64,000 bases of DNA from Penium margaritaceum (GCA_023375785.1 SZWC01003637.1:98032-162031), one strand, 5' to 3'; positions 23,702-35,922 are shown, counted from the first letter of the stretch. Numbers and translations: made by a program. Notes: a model not told the origin generated them from the letters alone.

Positions 23702-26195
23702 AAGTTTGTCACAGTGTGGAACCTGCGTTGTCTTGCTTTTAGCTCCTGCAAATGTGCCTTCATGTTAATGCATGTTGTTATGACATGGTTTTAAGACGTG
23801 TTTCCCCCTCGTACTCTTTTCCTTGTGTGAGCTTTGCATAGCATAGTGAAGACCAGCTCTTGTGGAGGAGGTGTATGGTAGATTACAAGTGGCCCCCGAC
23901 TTCACTTTCTAGGGGGGGTGTAGTTAGGTTGGGTTGTAGTTGGGTTGGTAGTTTTGGGTAGCTTAGTTTTAGATAACTCATTTTGACCCTAGTTCAACTG
24001 CTGAAATCCATCCAACCTCTCAACTTATCTTTTCTCCTCAATGAATGACGTCCAATTCCCCTTTGTGTGGAAAATCATTCACAAGCAGAAACCAAAAACC
24101 TCTACAAATAGACTTCTGACGTGGTCATTTCATTCCCTTATAATGAACTGTCTGTTCCGTCTAAGTACTTCGACAAGGACCCTCAAACATGACTTTATGC
24201 CATCCACTTGATTGGACTGTGGTCTTCCTCTTGGGAGTGGGTGTAACATTGGTGTGTCATACAGTGTATCGCTACTTGTGGCTGCCAAGAACTGTGAGAT
24301 ATGTAGGCATGTGCCGGTCTACAATGACATACAATGATGGATCTCCAATGGATGGCTGTACAAGTGAAGCACAATCAGATGACCAGCACGGGGAAGACAT
24401 TTTCTATGATAAAGAAAACGAAGAAGTCAAAGAGGTTGAGCCACATGAGGCCAAAGAGGACATTTCCTTCGATGCAATACCCTGTCAGGGATGGCAGGGA
24501 TGTGGATGTGAGGTGTGTTAGTGGCTGTGGTTGTGCAATGCCCTGGATCCAAAGTGGTTGGATGCATAATGGTTTTGGTAGTAATTCTTGTTGCATGTTG
24601 ACTGGAGAGATGTACATATTCGATAACATGACGGTCATTTCCGTGGAAAAGATGACTTCTGGTACCCATGTAATGAATGACAATTACATCCATTTCTAAA
24701 TTCTCAATGATTCATCCATGCCCACAAAAAAGTAGATTCTTCAACACGTATGCAGTACGTGGGAACAAAGTGATGGAGGCTATGTACAGAAGAACACTTG
24801 CAATGCACAATGCCAATGATGTATTCAAACAAGTTGCAACGGAGACCTTATAGAGATTAATACAACTGTGCCCATAATTTTCTTTGAATTTACTGTCAAA
24901 TGCCCATACCTTTTCCCTATAAAACATACACTCTATACCCTTAAGGCTTTGAAGATACGATGGTTATGCCTACAAATAGACAACGGTAGCATACGATGTA
25001 GCCACTACGGACTCGGTAGCTCGGTCCATGTCCACGGCTCCCATGGCTCGGGACAGTTGGGTGGCCAACTATTTGGCATGGGCACTCCCAAGTTCCATGC
25101 CATGTGTTTTGGAGTCACAGGAGGTAGGGCCCATGATGGTACTTCGTGGCCCAACTCTATGTTACGGACTACCGTTTCCACTCCTCCTCCAGTGCGACCC
25201 ATGCCAGATGAGCTACCACAAGATCCGCTACGGGAGTATCCCATCCATGATGTGCTGGGACATTTGGACGGATGTTGTTGTCCATGTCAATCCAGCGTAT
25301 AATAGTTTGGTAATACATGTAAACCTAGTGTAGTTTACCAACAAGGAAGCACCTTAACAACACACATTAAAACCTTTTCATGGTACAAACCATATAAAGA
25401 TATGGTTCAGTAGTTGAACCTGTATGCGTGACCCTAAGGGTACGTCGCCACAAGCCACAGACATCCATTGATGGTGAGCACGGCGTCCGAAAATTCCACC
25501 ATGGACAATATCTCATTGGTGCTAGGCGCATCCCTTTGGCGACCATTCAATGGCAATAGCACTGTCCTCTTCCGTGTGATGCGCAATCGTCGCCTACAGC
25601 GCGACGAAGTCGGTTTACATTCATGGCTCCACGCCGCGGAATGGTAAACGATGAGAGTATCTACAGGATGTCATGACTGCCTTTCAACATCCGGTGCTTA
25701 CTTTGGTCATGCATTTTGTTCACGAATTAATACCAAACTGCTTTATGATTTTGCCTTTCAAAATGATTTGCCACATGTAGTCTTGATTTGTCCTCAGAAA
25801 CGATTAGTTCTCTGTGTTCTACGTGGGCGAAACTACTTCAAGTTGTAGTCTAATTTTTGTTTTCATTACGCTACCAAGCGATCATTTTCAAGTCTCGCCC
25901 TCACATTTCCCGGTGTCAGCAAACGTCCGACACCAGAAACGACTCGATTGGGTGACCGCTGAGTGTCACGCGCTCGCGTTTTAGATTGTGCTTGGTCCTC
26001 GAGGGGCAAACACAACTAGAGAGAATAGTAAAACATATTCATTCTAAGGAGGACAACATCCAGCGTGAAGTCAAATAAATGAGTTCATCGACCCCGGATA
26101 ATTATTTTAACATCGAAATCAAAAGGAAGTAGGGTACTTTGAGCAAACAGTGGAAACAGTTGTCATGTTATTCGTTTTTGGCTCACACATTTGAC
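23702..26195. other. Unassigned region
   Basis: No gene is recognised. The longest plausible reading is plus-strand 24189-24521. It begins with a hydrophobic stretch (VVFLLGVGVTLVCHTVY) and turns acidic, but it has no known domain and no homologue I can name. A TTGGGTTG-type short repeat is at about 23925-23950. The rest (25.3-26.2 kb) shows nothing. Confidence 0.4.
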
Positions 26196-26315
26196 AGCAT
26201 GGGCACCGCTGTCGTTTTGTTTCCAACTATGGACACCGCCAATACTTTGTTCTTTACTATGGATATCGTGGATCCGTTGAGCAAGACGATGGGCACCGCT
26301 ATATTTGTGCCCAAT
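26196..26315 (-). repeat. 30-bp-unit (decapeptide) module, copy 2
   Basis: Four 30-bp units in reverse orientation (26196-26225, 26226-26255, 26256-26285, 26286-26315) with the core ACTATGGACACCGCC. On the minus strand they stay open as decapeptides (AVPIVLLNGS, TISIVKNKVL, AVSIVGNKTT). The outer edge shares GGGCACAAATA with copy 3 at 38383. It lies inverted relative to copy 1, with the MULE gene between them. Confidence 0.8.
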
Positions 26316-26324
26316 ATCTAACTT

Positions 26325-27815
26325 CTTCTCAAAACTAAGCATGAGATCTTTCTTGACCAAATAATGTTTCACATGGAACCCTGGGTCCATATCATAACAC
26401 GGAGATATTTTACAAGCAAACCTAAGCCCACTCTAGGTCAAGTTAGTACAAATGTTTGTTACATGAATAGAAACATCTTGGGCATTCTTTCCATTGTTCC
26501 TAACCAAAAATCAAGTTAAAAATAATGAAGATCATATTCATGTAATCATGTCAACATATTGATATCCTTGATTATTTTGTAACTTTTAGGAGTAGTCCAA
26601 ACAACAAAAATATACATTTTTTTATTAAAGATACATAGCAAGTCTAAAAACAAGATTCATCGTACCAGCTAATGTAACAATCCATACACAAAACAAACAG
26701 TTACGCCTTCGGTAAGGGAAAACAAGAAATAAATCATCAGTTCTAGAAAAACAAAACCAATAATTATTTGAAGCAAAGATTCTTCATGCAAGATAAAACA
26801 CCCTACTTAAAAGTATATTTAGTTATTTGTTAGTTTAAACAATACATTATAATGAGATGTAATCTAAAAAATTATCTCGAGAATGAGATTTTTGTGATTA
26901 TGGGTCTAGAAAGCACTATAGGTATAAGTTTTGGACCAATAATAACATTGAATCATTGAGAAAAATTCACAGCTGGCCAAATAACTTGAGAAGATTTATT
27001 ATGCGCAAAATATTTTGTTGGTGGTTAAGCGAATAATACATCTCAAAACACTTGTTATACTTGCTCAAGTATCCATAAGTATCAATGCTGAAGTGAGTGA
27101 AAGAGATATGGCAATGAAGATTTTCTTACAAGTTCTTTAATAAACGTTCTAATATTACATTTTAACGACAAAATCCCCTGGAACAAATTCCTCGTCACAT
27201 AAAACGATTCAAGAATAACTTACTTGAAAACACCAAAAATAAATTCAACTTTTTAAAATTGAAAATCCAAACCTCTCCTCGTCAATTAGGAAACAATCAA
27301 TTTTTTATTTTTGAACATGGTAAGATCTCATACTTTATCATGAACGATAGTATCGTACTACATGATTGTTTGCGTAAATATGAATGAACAAGAAGTCACA
27401 TGTAAGTCTTTAAGCCTTGTGAAAGGCCAAGTACAAGGAAATATATGAGGAAATGAAAAAAAATCGTGAATTAAAATTGTAAACTACCCTACATGGAAGA
27501 GGTCGGAACCTCCAGTTCCTACACCTAAGTCCTCATTGGAGTTCCCAGAATGGCATCCGCAGCTTGCTCGACGTGTTTTCCCTTTGCGTCACTCTGGGGG
27601 CAATTGTCATCAACCACCTTGTGTAGGGAGACTTGAGTAATTCAAGTCTCTGAAGGCCCATTTCTGTTCTTACCTCACCCCCTTGTTCTGGGTCCAAAAC
27701 GAGGGGGTAGTACCTTGAACTCTTGGGATCACACGACTTTTCCAGTTTTGAAACTTATAGTTCCTCCTAAACGAACTCGATTTTTGTTTTTGACGCGTCA
27801 GCGCGAAATCATCAT
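26325..27815. other. AT-rich spacer
   Basis: No open frame of note and no recognised motif in 26325-27480. From 27490 to 27780 the composition is more balanced (GAGGTCGGAACCTCC-like short inverted repeats), but I recognise nothing. Confidence 0.5.
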
Positions 27816-28225
27816 GTGCAAGGCAAGATCCGCGGTTTCACGCCGACTTTTCTCGTGTGCTCCCCTCCCTCCTCGCTCTCACCCTTGCTCTCCATATCCC
27901 TCGTCCTCGCTCGCTCGCTTGCAAGGAGGGCGAGGGAGGGGGGGCGCAGGCATGAGGCCACGAGGCCTTGTCCTCGAGGCCCTGGCAGCCCCTCAGCCGC
28001 CGATCGGGCTGAGGCCGCGATCGGCAGCTGGCGGCTGGCCGTTTGGCAGCCGACCGTCCAGCCGGCCGGCAGGCAGATGGCCGGCAGCCAGTGAAGTGCT
28101 GGCCGTTGGCCAGCCCTGGCTGACGCGAGGGCTTTTGCGCAACCACCACTTGCTTTAGCAAGGAGGGATGGCCGAACCGGCCCTCCGGTTCCACTATTGG
28201 TTATGATATTTGACATTGAATATCT
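27816..28225. other. GC-rich island
   Basis: About 400 bp of strongly GC-rich, CpG-containing sequence with CT-rich and GGCCGGC-rich parts, sharply set off from AT-rich DNA on both sides. Both strands have stop-free readings (about 130-147 codons), but these follow from composition and match nothing I know. It may be a former promoter or first-exon region or the end of a repeat. Confidence 0.35.
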
Positions 28226-28631
28226 GTTGTACCGCCGAATTTGAATGAATTTTTTTTCTACGATTCAATTGTAATCACCAAAAAAGTTCTCTTTTTTTGT
28301 TTCATTCTAAATTAGCGCACTTGTGGGGCGGATTTCGCCCTCGTCATATGGGGATCCATAACATTAGTTTTAGGGCGAAATAGCTCTAATATCCACATTC
28401 CCGAAGGGTGGACCCTCCCATATCCAAATGCGGAATTTTATGTCCCCCATATCCAGCACTTTAAAACATGTGAACGAGGTATCCTCCTCCCTCGCCATGC
28501 TCGACCAGCGACATGCGTCACTTATCGAGCATGGCAACGAGGGTCATGTGACCGTCGGTCGATCGCGACCCTCGCTCCCTCGCGAGATCGTGATCGAGAG
28601 ATGACCCATTTTTTTCACTTTTTTTTTCAAC

Positions 28632-28728
28632 GCGCAAACCCTCTATTACGATTTAGGGTTTTCTATGGTTTGCACGGGCGGAGCCTGCGCAAAACATGAA
28701 ACCCTAAATCGTAATAGGGGGTTTGCGC
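28632..28728 (+). repeat. Central inverted repeat of fold-back copy 2
   Basis: Arms of 30 bases (28632-28661 and 28699-28728), with one mismatch, enclose a 37-base loop. The left arm begins GCGCAAACCCT and ends TTTAGGGTT. Weaker pairing continues outward through ATGACCCATTTTTTT and its complement AAAAAAATGGGTCAT, so the total stem is near 75 bp. Confidence 0.9.
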
Positions 28729-28901
28729 ATCGAAGAAAAAAATAAAAAAATGGGTCATCGCTCGATCGCGATTGAGCAAAAACGCCCATTTCAGATTTTT
28801 CATTTTTTTATGGCACACACAAAACCTTAGGTTTGCGAGACAAACACATTCAAACCCAACCCCGAATTACATTCGGGGTTGAGGGTTTTATTTTTTTGCG
28901 C

Positions 28902-28945
28902 GGGCATCTGCTGGGCCCCGCGGTAGCGGGGCCCAAAAGATGCCC
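28902..28945 (+). repeat. GGTA-loop hairpin of fold-back copy 2
   Basis: Twenty-base arms (GGGCATCTGCTGGGCCCCGC and its near complement) match at 18 of 20 positions around a GGTA loop. The matching place in copy 3 (about 48145-48190) keeps the loop GGTA and part of the stem. Confidence 0.85.
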
Positions 28946-28998
28946 TTTCAACGCATGGGGTGTCTCGGACTCCTCACGCAAACCCCACGCAAACCCCT

Positions 28999-29050
28999 CC
29001 CTCGAACAATCACAAACACCTCAAACGTGGGGTTTGTGATTGTTCAAGGG
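28999..29050 (+). repeat. Third hairpin of fold-back copy 2
   Basis: Twenty-two-base arms around CGAACAATCACAAACAC and GTTTGTGATTGTTC, 20 of 22 pairing, with an 8-base loop. A related inverted repeat is at about 48230-48283 in copy 3. Confidence 0.85.
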
Positions 29051-29264
29051 GCATGATGACGTCATCCATCCGAAGCTGCATTTCATGCAGCGACGGCATG
29101 GTGTTGGCGCGCTTTTTTTTGGATACGTCGTTGTTTTTCTACGACCAGTGGATGTTTCGTTGTTAAAGTGCTTGCTCGCTGGATATGGCGTTGTTAAAGA
29201 GCGGTCACTGGATATGGGAGGCTTTTTCATGAAATCGATGGGTATATAATCACCCCCCCTAGTT

Positions 29265-30599
29265 TTATTGTCTACTTTACTGACTTCATTAGAGAAAGAT
29301 AAGGTACGTGTACATTGTCATCACTTCTAAATGCAATTATGGTCCATCCTAATCGTGTGAGAATAGCGTCGATTGCGCACTAAATCCTGGCGGAGAGCCT
29401 CGACATCTGATTGAAATGGATAATCCAGACCATCACATGATGTGAACGTGTCAGATGCGGCCCGCGTAGAGGTGATAAGCTGTCACATTGGTCGGACCCT
29501 GACAATCCAACTTCATGGGACGATCTCCTGTCATGTCTGAAATCTGGATTACGGAAGTGAAGTGCGACAAACGGAGGTGAGCAGTGCCATTTGCCAAATT
29601 CAAGGATCAAGAATGAGGTTTCAACAAATATGAAGCAAGTACCAAACAAAATTGCCACAAAAAAGGTGAGAAAACAAAAAGATCACACAGTTAGCAAAAT
29701 CCAAGAAACCAAATTTCATAACAGGTAGGGTACATCATTTCCTTTTTCAACTAATTTTTGTTATCATTACTCATATATTTCATCTTTCCCATAAATCAAT
29801 GAATCATGGTTTAATTTTCATTTTGAAAATAAAGTAAGAGCTTAAACAAGCAAAGATCACTCTCCCTTTTCTCTGTATTGAAATGAAGCAAACCATTACG
29901 ACCTTGATTTTTTATACAACATTTGGCATTGTGGCTATTACTTTTTAAGTGATTTAGGGCTTCATTATTTTCTATAAATTTATTGATTTTTATTTCTTCT
30001 TTTCCTAATGGCATGCTGAATTAGTTTCCGTGTGAATTCATTTTCTTTTATGTGCGATTACTTGTTCCCATGTTTCTGGTTCAAACATGATTTCATGCAA
30101 GCATCATTTCAACTAACTAAATAAACTTCCTTCAATGAGGAAAACATTTGGATCTATTGATAGGTTGATATGATCTCGTTCCTCCCTTTCATTTGTTCCC
30201 TTAGTTGCACTAATGAAACGAATGCACTAAGTTGTAGGTTTATACTCATCATGTATATCAACTAGACTCAGATTGGTCTTATGTTTGCATATAAAATGTT
30301 TCTATAGTATTCTATAAACATTATGTGTCCCTGAAAACATTCTTAGGTTAAGAAAGATCTCATCCATTGGTTCGAGGATAACTTGTAGATTTGTACATCG
30401 TCTTTGACAGAGTGATGAACTAGCGCTCGGAGGTCAAGGCTAATTGCAAATTCATTTGATTGCAAATTCGTTTTGTGACCAGAAAAAAATGATAAATAAG
30501 TTGCGAGCTAAATCAAGTAAGTCAATAAAACACAAAAACCATAGCTAACAAAGAAATTGGCTCTGACATTGAATCCATATGTACGTCAATGGTCTAATC
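29265..30599. other. AT-rich spacer
   Basis: No recognised gene or repeat. Open readings on the minus strand (around 29380-29658 and 29811-30014) show no domain and look like chance. Confidence 0.5.
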
Positions 30600-33539
30600 C
30601 ATTAAGATTTGCGGAAGGTGGATGGGTAAAACAACACTGAAATCCAGAAGGGCAAGGCTGAAACGGTGGAATCTGAAATATCTTAAGGATTTTGTAGATC
30701 ACTTGGAGAAGTACATGGAGAGTTCCTTGAACCACTTGCAGGGATGTAGCCACAAGTGTAGACTTGTGGACCCACAGGGCGCCTGCCCTGGATGCCTTTA
30801 CACTAGGTTTGGAAAGCCAAACGTAGACTAGAGTCACTAGCTTGCACTGAGGAAGGTGCATGCCTTTGTAGAAGGTGTGTCCTAAGGCATTGGCGTCCAG
30901 TGTCAGAGGCCAAGGCTTGAAGAGGTAGACATTGGAGGCATCAGAAGGAATCTGACGATGAATGAAGGCATGTCAAGGGATAATGGACTGGACGGACTGA
31001 GCCCTTTAATTAGTCCTGGGAGAGCCTCCTTGTAGGCTCTTGCCTTGGAGGTTGTAGGTAGTTGCATCACCACCCGGGTTATTACATAACCACCTGGCCA
31101 GCTAAAGAGTCACGGGGAAGGTGAAGGGTCACTGGAAGCTGAAGGGGCACTAGCAGCTGAAGTGCCATTGAAGGTTGAAGATGCACTAGTAACTAAATAG
31201 TCACAAGGAGGTTGTATGAGGTTGTAGTAGGAGGTTGACCAACTGCCCTTCAGCTGGAAGTTGAAGGGTCACAGCCTCCAAGGGCCCCTTTAACTCTTGT
31301 AGAGGCATGGATTTGAGCCTTACCTCCCTCCATGTAAGAAGGTGAGTTTTCTGGCCCTCCATTGTAGATGAAGTGTACCACGAGATGCAATTTAGCCAAA
31401 CCTGGCCATCAAAACTGGGTAAATCTTAATACCCCTCCTCAGCTGATGATGGCTGGTGTTGAACAGGATCCTTATAGGAGTTGTGGGCGCATTTTTGACC
31501 TGAAGACAAGTGATGAAGTTGCTTTTGGATGATGATGGTACTTCTGTAATGGTTATTGAAGAAGGGACATCGGTCTTGAAAATGTGGAGATGGCGCGGAT
31601 GACGTTTTGTCGAACAAAGAGGTCCTGGGGGGTCGGATGCATTCTTCCATTTTTTTTGGTCTGCCGTGATGTCTGCAGATGTTGCGAGCGAGACTTGGCT
31701 TGCCCCCCCTGCCCTCCTTTCTTGCTATCCGCGAATATTTCGGTCCTTGTAGTATTTTCTTGAAACTGCGAGGCTCGTAATTGCCTCGGAAATTGCGAGG
31801 AAGGGGGGGGGACACGACCTCGCTTCAGCGACTGGGTGACGCTCGAGCGACCGGTCGACCAGTCGCCAGCGAGCAGGTAGTCGAGCGAGTCCGTCGATCC
31901 CCAAAGGATGGCTGGCCGGCGGCTGCTTGCAACCGCCAGATGAGGCACGATCAAGCTCGAGAGTTTTAAGCAAACTGTCCCGCTGACAAGGAAAGACGAA
32001 GATCGTGTTGCCTAGAAGTTGAAATCAAATAATTGTGCAGTTGTCAGGAAAGTTAGGAGAAATGTCTTTGCCGTTGGAGAAGAAGCTAGAAAGTTGGCAG
32101 GAAGTTGGGGAAACTTTCCTGGGGGGTTGTTCTGGTCGTTTTTTCCAGGATGCAGGTTGAAGTTCTTGGTAACCCCCAAAGCACAGGATTTGAGAGCCCC
32201 CTCTTCCACTCAAGGAGCACCTGGAGGGTTAGTTGAAGTCCTCCAAGCCCACTATTAAAGCCAAAGACTGGCATTTGAAAGCCATCACTTAGAAGTGAAG
32301 CCTTGAGGCTTGTGGGTCCAAAAATGTTGAACAAAGAATATTCTCTTACCGGCGCCCTATGGAGATGGAGCCATCCTTGTCCTCCAATGTGAGGTGGAGT
32401 GATGTCGTTGCAAAGGAAAAGATTTGTTACGATGTCGAGATCGACGGAAATCCTCCAGCGGCTATTGCGACACGAGGAACATCTCTGGAGGCACCACCAA
32501 CGAATGATTTTCCACTACCGAGATTTGCAGACGTGGAATTTGACAACGACCACTGTTGTAGGCCTATTGTTGTGGACGATCTAGGCAAGGAAAATATTTT
32601 TTTGCTTTCTTGTTCACTGCCCGTGTTCCCGGAAGGGGCATCGATGGAGCAAGTAGCGGAGGTGGCGGCCATGAACGTGGGAAAAGTGGAATCATCAACT
32701 CCTATTTTGCCTATTGGTGGAACTGAGGAGGAGCCTTCATGCGAGTTCCCAGCCGTTGATTCTCCTACTCCGTGACTAAGCGAGAGACAAGGAAGGTGTC
32801 GTTCTTTGGCTTCTTAGTACAAAGACAATGTTGTGACAAGCGTTGTGACGGTGGCTGGAGACCAGATGAATGATGACACCGCTGGTTCGGTGCCTCTAGG
32901 ATACACCGTAAGGTAGTGGGCCCAGCTACAACGGCAAAAGCAGCTTTGGGTACGTTGATTGGAGAAGGATCCGACTGTGGAGATTCTGTCATATCGGCCG
33001 CTCCTCATACGGACACCACGGAGAGGTGGTGGTTGTGTACGGTCTTCTTGTTGAGATTGTGAATTTGGTGACGATGGAAGTTGACTCCTTCGATGTAACA
33101 TTGACCTTTGAACTCAATGACGATTAAAAGAAAAACTTGTGCTCTTTGGAAACATTTTCCAGCTTCATCGAAAGTGATGAGCAGTGGCGCCGGCCTTTGT
33201 GAGCGGATGAGAAGTGCTGAACGCCTTCTACAGGAGGTTGAGCAGTTGGCAGCACCTTCTTGGCAAGGGGGAAGGGTGCCACCCAGAATCTTTGCTCGCC
33301 ATATCAATCGACAAACTGGTGAGTTGTGTCTAAATGCATCGAATGGTTGCACCGTCACTAGCTTTTTCAACTAGTCCTAAAGAATCAGTCGTAGTGATGC
33401 ATGTTGCATGTCCGGGCAGATGAGCTGAATTTTTGGCTTTGTTGGCCGGAGTTGCAGATGATGGAACTTTTACAGCCAGCGTGGGATAAGGTTCTCCCTC
33501 TTTTGGTCTAGCTTTGCCAGTTCAGTGGAATTTTGTAGC

Positions 33540-34990
33540 ACTTTCTGCCGCAGTCATGGAAAACGTTGTAGTTTTAAGAGCTTCGCGCTCTTTTGTTCCA
33601 ACTTTGTCAGCTGGATGTTTAGGGGCAAATGACATAGAAAGAACTTCATTCTCTTCCTTTCCATCTTTGTCAGCTGGCAGTGGAGTGGTGGTTGAAGCGC
33701 AAAGAGCTTCACGCTTTTCTGATCCAACTTGGCCAGCTAGTAAAGTAGTGGTAGTTGACGCAGAAAGAGCTTCATCCTCTTTTATTCCAACCATGTTAGT
33801 TGGTTTGTTGCAAGAAGTGGCAATAGTGTCCGCTGCCGTTGCAGACAAGTCTATCGTTGTTCTAGCTTTTTCAGCTGGTGTTTTGTAGGATGTTGTAGCA
33901 ATGATCGCTGTCGATGCGAAGACATCTGTTGTGACTCTTGCTTTGTCAGTAGGCATTGTGTTGAGTGTTACAACTGTGTCCATTACTGCTACAAATAAAT
34001 CTGTTGCCGTCCCAGCTTTGTCAACTGGCAGTGTGTAGAGTTTTGTAACCATGTACGCTACCATAGCAGAAAAATCTGCTGCTGCTCTAGCTTTGTCAGC
34101 AGGTAGTGTGTAGAGTGTTGTAGCCATGTCCGCTACCATATCGGACAAATCTATTGCCGCTCCAGGTTTGTCAATTAGCGGTGTGTAGAGTGTTGCTTCC
34201 ATGTCTGTTGCCGTTGCGGACAAATCTGCTGCCACTCCAGTTTCATCAGCTGGTATTGTGTAGATTGTTATGGCCATGTCCGCTACTGTAGTGGAAAAAT
34301 CTGTTGCCGCTCCAAGTTTATCAGCTGGTAGTGTGTAGACTATTGCAGCCATGTGTGTTCCCGTTACGGACAAATCTGCTGCCGCTCCACCTTCATCAGC
34401 TGGTAGTGTGTAGAGTTTTATGGCCATGTCTGCTCCATTACGGAGAAATCTGCTGCCGCTACACAGATTTTTCAGTTGCTAGTGCGTAGAGCATTGCAAC
34501 TATGTCTGCTGTCGTTGAGGAAAAATCTGCTAACGCTTCCGCTTTGTCAGCTGGTATTGTGTAGAATGTTGCAACTGTTTCTGCTGTCGTTGCGAACAAA
34601 TCTATTGTCACCCCAGCTTCATCAGCTAGCAATTTGTAAATTGTTACAGCCGTGTCCAATGTCATTACAGACACATCTGTTTCCTCCCTTGCTTCGTGAG
34701 CTGGCAATACTTAGAGTATTGCAGCTAAGTTCATTGCAGTTACAAAATCTATTGCCACTCCTGCTTTGTCAGTTGGTAGTGTGAAGAGTGTTACAGCCAT
34801 GCTTGCTGCCGTTGCGGACACATGTGCTGCTGCTCCAGCTATGCTAGCTGGTAATGTGTAAAGTGTTGCAACTGCGTCCGCTGCCATTGCAGACAAATCT
34901 GCTGCCGCTCCAGCTTTGTCAGCTCGCTGTGTATAGAATTTTGTAGCTGTGTCTGTTGTTGTTGGGGACAAATCTATTTTCACTCCAGCT
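33540..34990 (-). repeat. 75-bp tandem repeats encoding 25-residue units
   Basis: Roughly nineteen degenerate 75-bp units with the plus-strand core TTTGTCAGCTGGTAGTGTG. On the minus strand they read as 25-residue units of the form YTLPADKAG then AAADLSATVADMATT. Eight successive units are exactly 25 residues long. The sequence is rich in Ala, Thr and Asp and has no known domain. Confidence 0.9.
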
Positions 34991-35305
34991 TTGTTGGTTG
35001 GAAGTGTGTAAGATTGAGAAGATAAATCTGCTCCTTGTGCCTGCCGTGTGGCTTGTTTGTGCAGACTTTTAATGTCAGCCTCAAACTCGAGGCAAGAATT
35101 TTGGAGCCGCTGGTCGAAAAGGGATTGGTGTGCAGAGACGTCCATAGTCTGTTGCACATCTTGGGTGTGTATGCTTGTGTGAAATCCTGCCGTTGAATGC
35201 GTTGGAAGTCCTCAACCACTTCCACTTCATAGTTGTCTTCTTCCTTGTCTTCCATGATGAGGTCCCTGTGGTGGAACCGTTCTTGTCTTCAAAGTCCGTT
35301 GTCGT

Positions 35306-35317
35306 GCTCTGATACCA
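35306..35317 (-). other. iMet tRNA primer-binding site
   Basis: TGGTATCAGAGC on the minus strand, directly next to the LTR edge (CAACA). This is the usual plant LTR-element primer site. Confidence 0.9.
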
Positions 35318-35729
35318 TGTTGAGATTTGCGGAAGGTGGATGGGTAAAACTGGACTGACACCTGGAAGGGCAAGGCTTAAACGGTGGAATTTGAGATATC
35401 TGTAGGAATTCGTAGATCACTTGGAGAAGTACATGGAGAGTTCCCTGAACCAGCTGCAGGGATGTGGCCACAAGTGTAGACTTGTGGACCCACAAGGCGC
35501 CCGTCTTGGATGCCTTGAGGCTAGGTCTAGAAAACTAGACATAGAATAGAGCCATTAGCTTGCACTAAGGAAGGCGCAGGCCTTTGTAGGAGGTGCGTTC
35601 TAAGGCATGGGCCTCTAGTGTCAGAGGCTGAGGCTTGTAAAGGTAGACACGAGGCATCAGAAGGAATCTCAACATAATCCAATAGGTGGCATGAGTTGAC
35701 GATCAAGAAAAGACATAGGGGTAATGTGT

Positions 35730-35922
35730 CCCCCCCCCCCCCCCCCCCCCCCNNNNNNNNNNNNNNNNNNNNNNNNNNNNNNNNNNNNNNNNNNNNNNNN
35801 NNNNNNNNNNNNNNNNNNNNNNNNNNNNNNNNNNNNNNNNNNNNNNNNNNNNNNNNNNNNNNNNNNNNNNNNNNNNNNNNNNNNNNNNNNNNNNNNNNNN
35901 NNNTGTCCCCCCCCCCCCCCCC
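35730..35922. other. Assembly gap in a poly-C run
   Basis: A C run (35730-35752) precedes 151 undetermined bases (35753-35903); then TGT and another C run (35907-35922) follow. Both sides of the gap carry TGT followed by the C run, so the true length may be far shorter or the ends may overlap. Confidence 0.9.

Larger units (their letters stand above)
28365..29260 (+). mobile_element. Fold-back (hairpin-chain) element, copy 2
   Basis: The fullest copy of a non-coding family. In order, it has a flank shared with copy 1 (GAAGGGTGGACCCTCC) and a long central hairpin (arms within 28588-28661 and 28699-28774). A small hairpin follows at about 28857-28880 (AACCCCGAAT with ATTCGGGGTT). Next are a hairpin at 28902-28945 with a GGTA loop and a hairpin at 28999-29050. 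Last is GCTGCATTTCATGCAGC near 29073. The right part from 28750 onward is repeated at 47985-48490. There is no coding sequence and no transposase; the element class is unknown. Confidence 0.7.
30600..35690 (-). mobile_element. LTR element without recognisable pol (LARD-like), with 25-residue repeats
   Basis: Minus-strand element. The LTR at 30600-31431 and the LTR beginning at 35318 share about 370 bp of clear similarity (TTTGCGGAAGGTGGATGGG and onward). Directly inside the right LTR is a perfect 12-base iMet primer site (TGGTATCAGAGC on the minus strand, 35306-35317). A purine tract (GAGGAGGGG) precedes the left LTR. The internal region starts with a short acidic reading (MEDKEEDNYEVEVVEDF, from 35255) and then a 75-bp repeat array (33540-34990). 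The remaining 2 kb matches no retroelement part I know. The right LTR runs into an assembly gap. Most likely a non-autonomous relative of another element; broken. Confidence 0.75.

Noticed and set aside
24189-24521. A 110-codon plus-strand reading with a hydrophobic start
   Set aside because: No domain, no supporting neighbour or splice context; kept only as a remark in the spacer entry.
32359-32775. A 138-codon acidic plus-strand reading inside the LARD-like element
   Set aside because: It runs against the element's orientation and shows no domain; it could be a captured fragment but I cannot support it.
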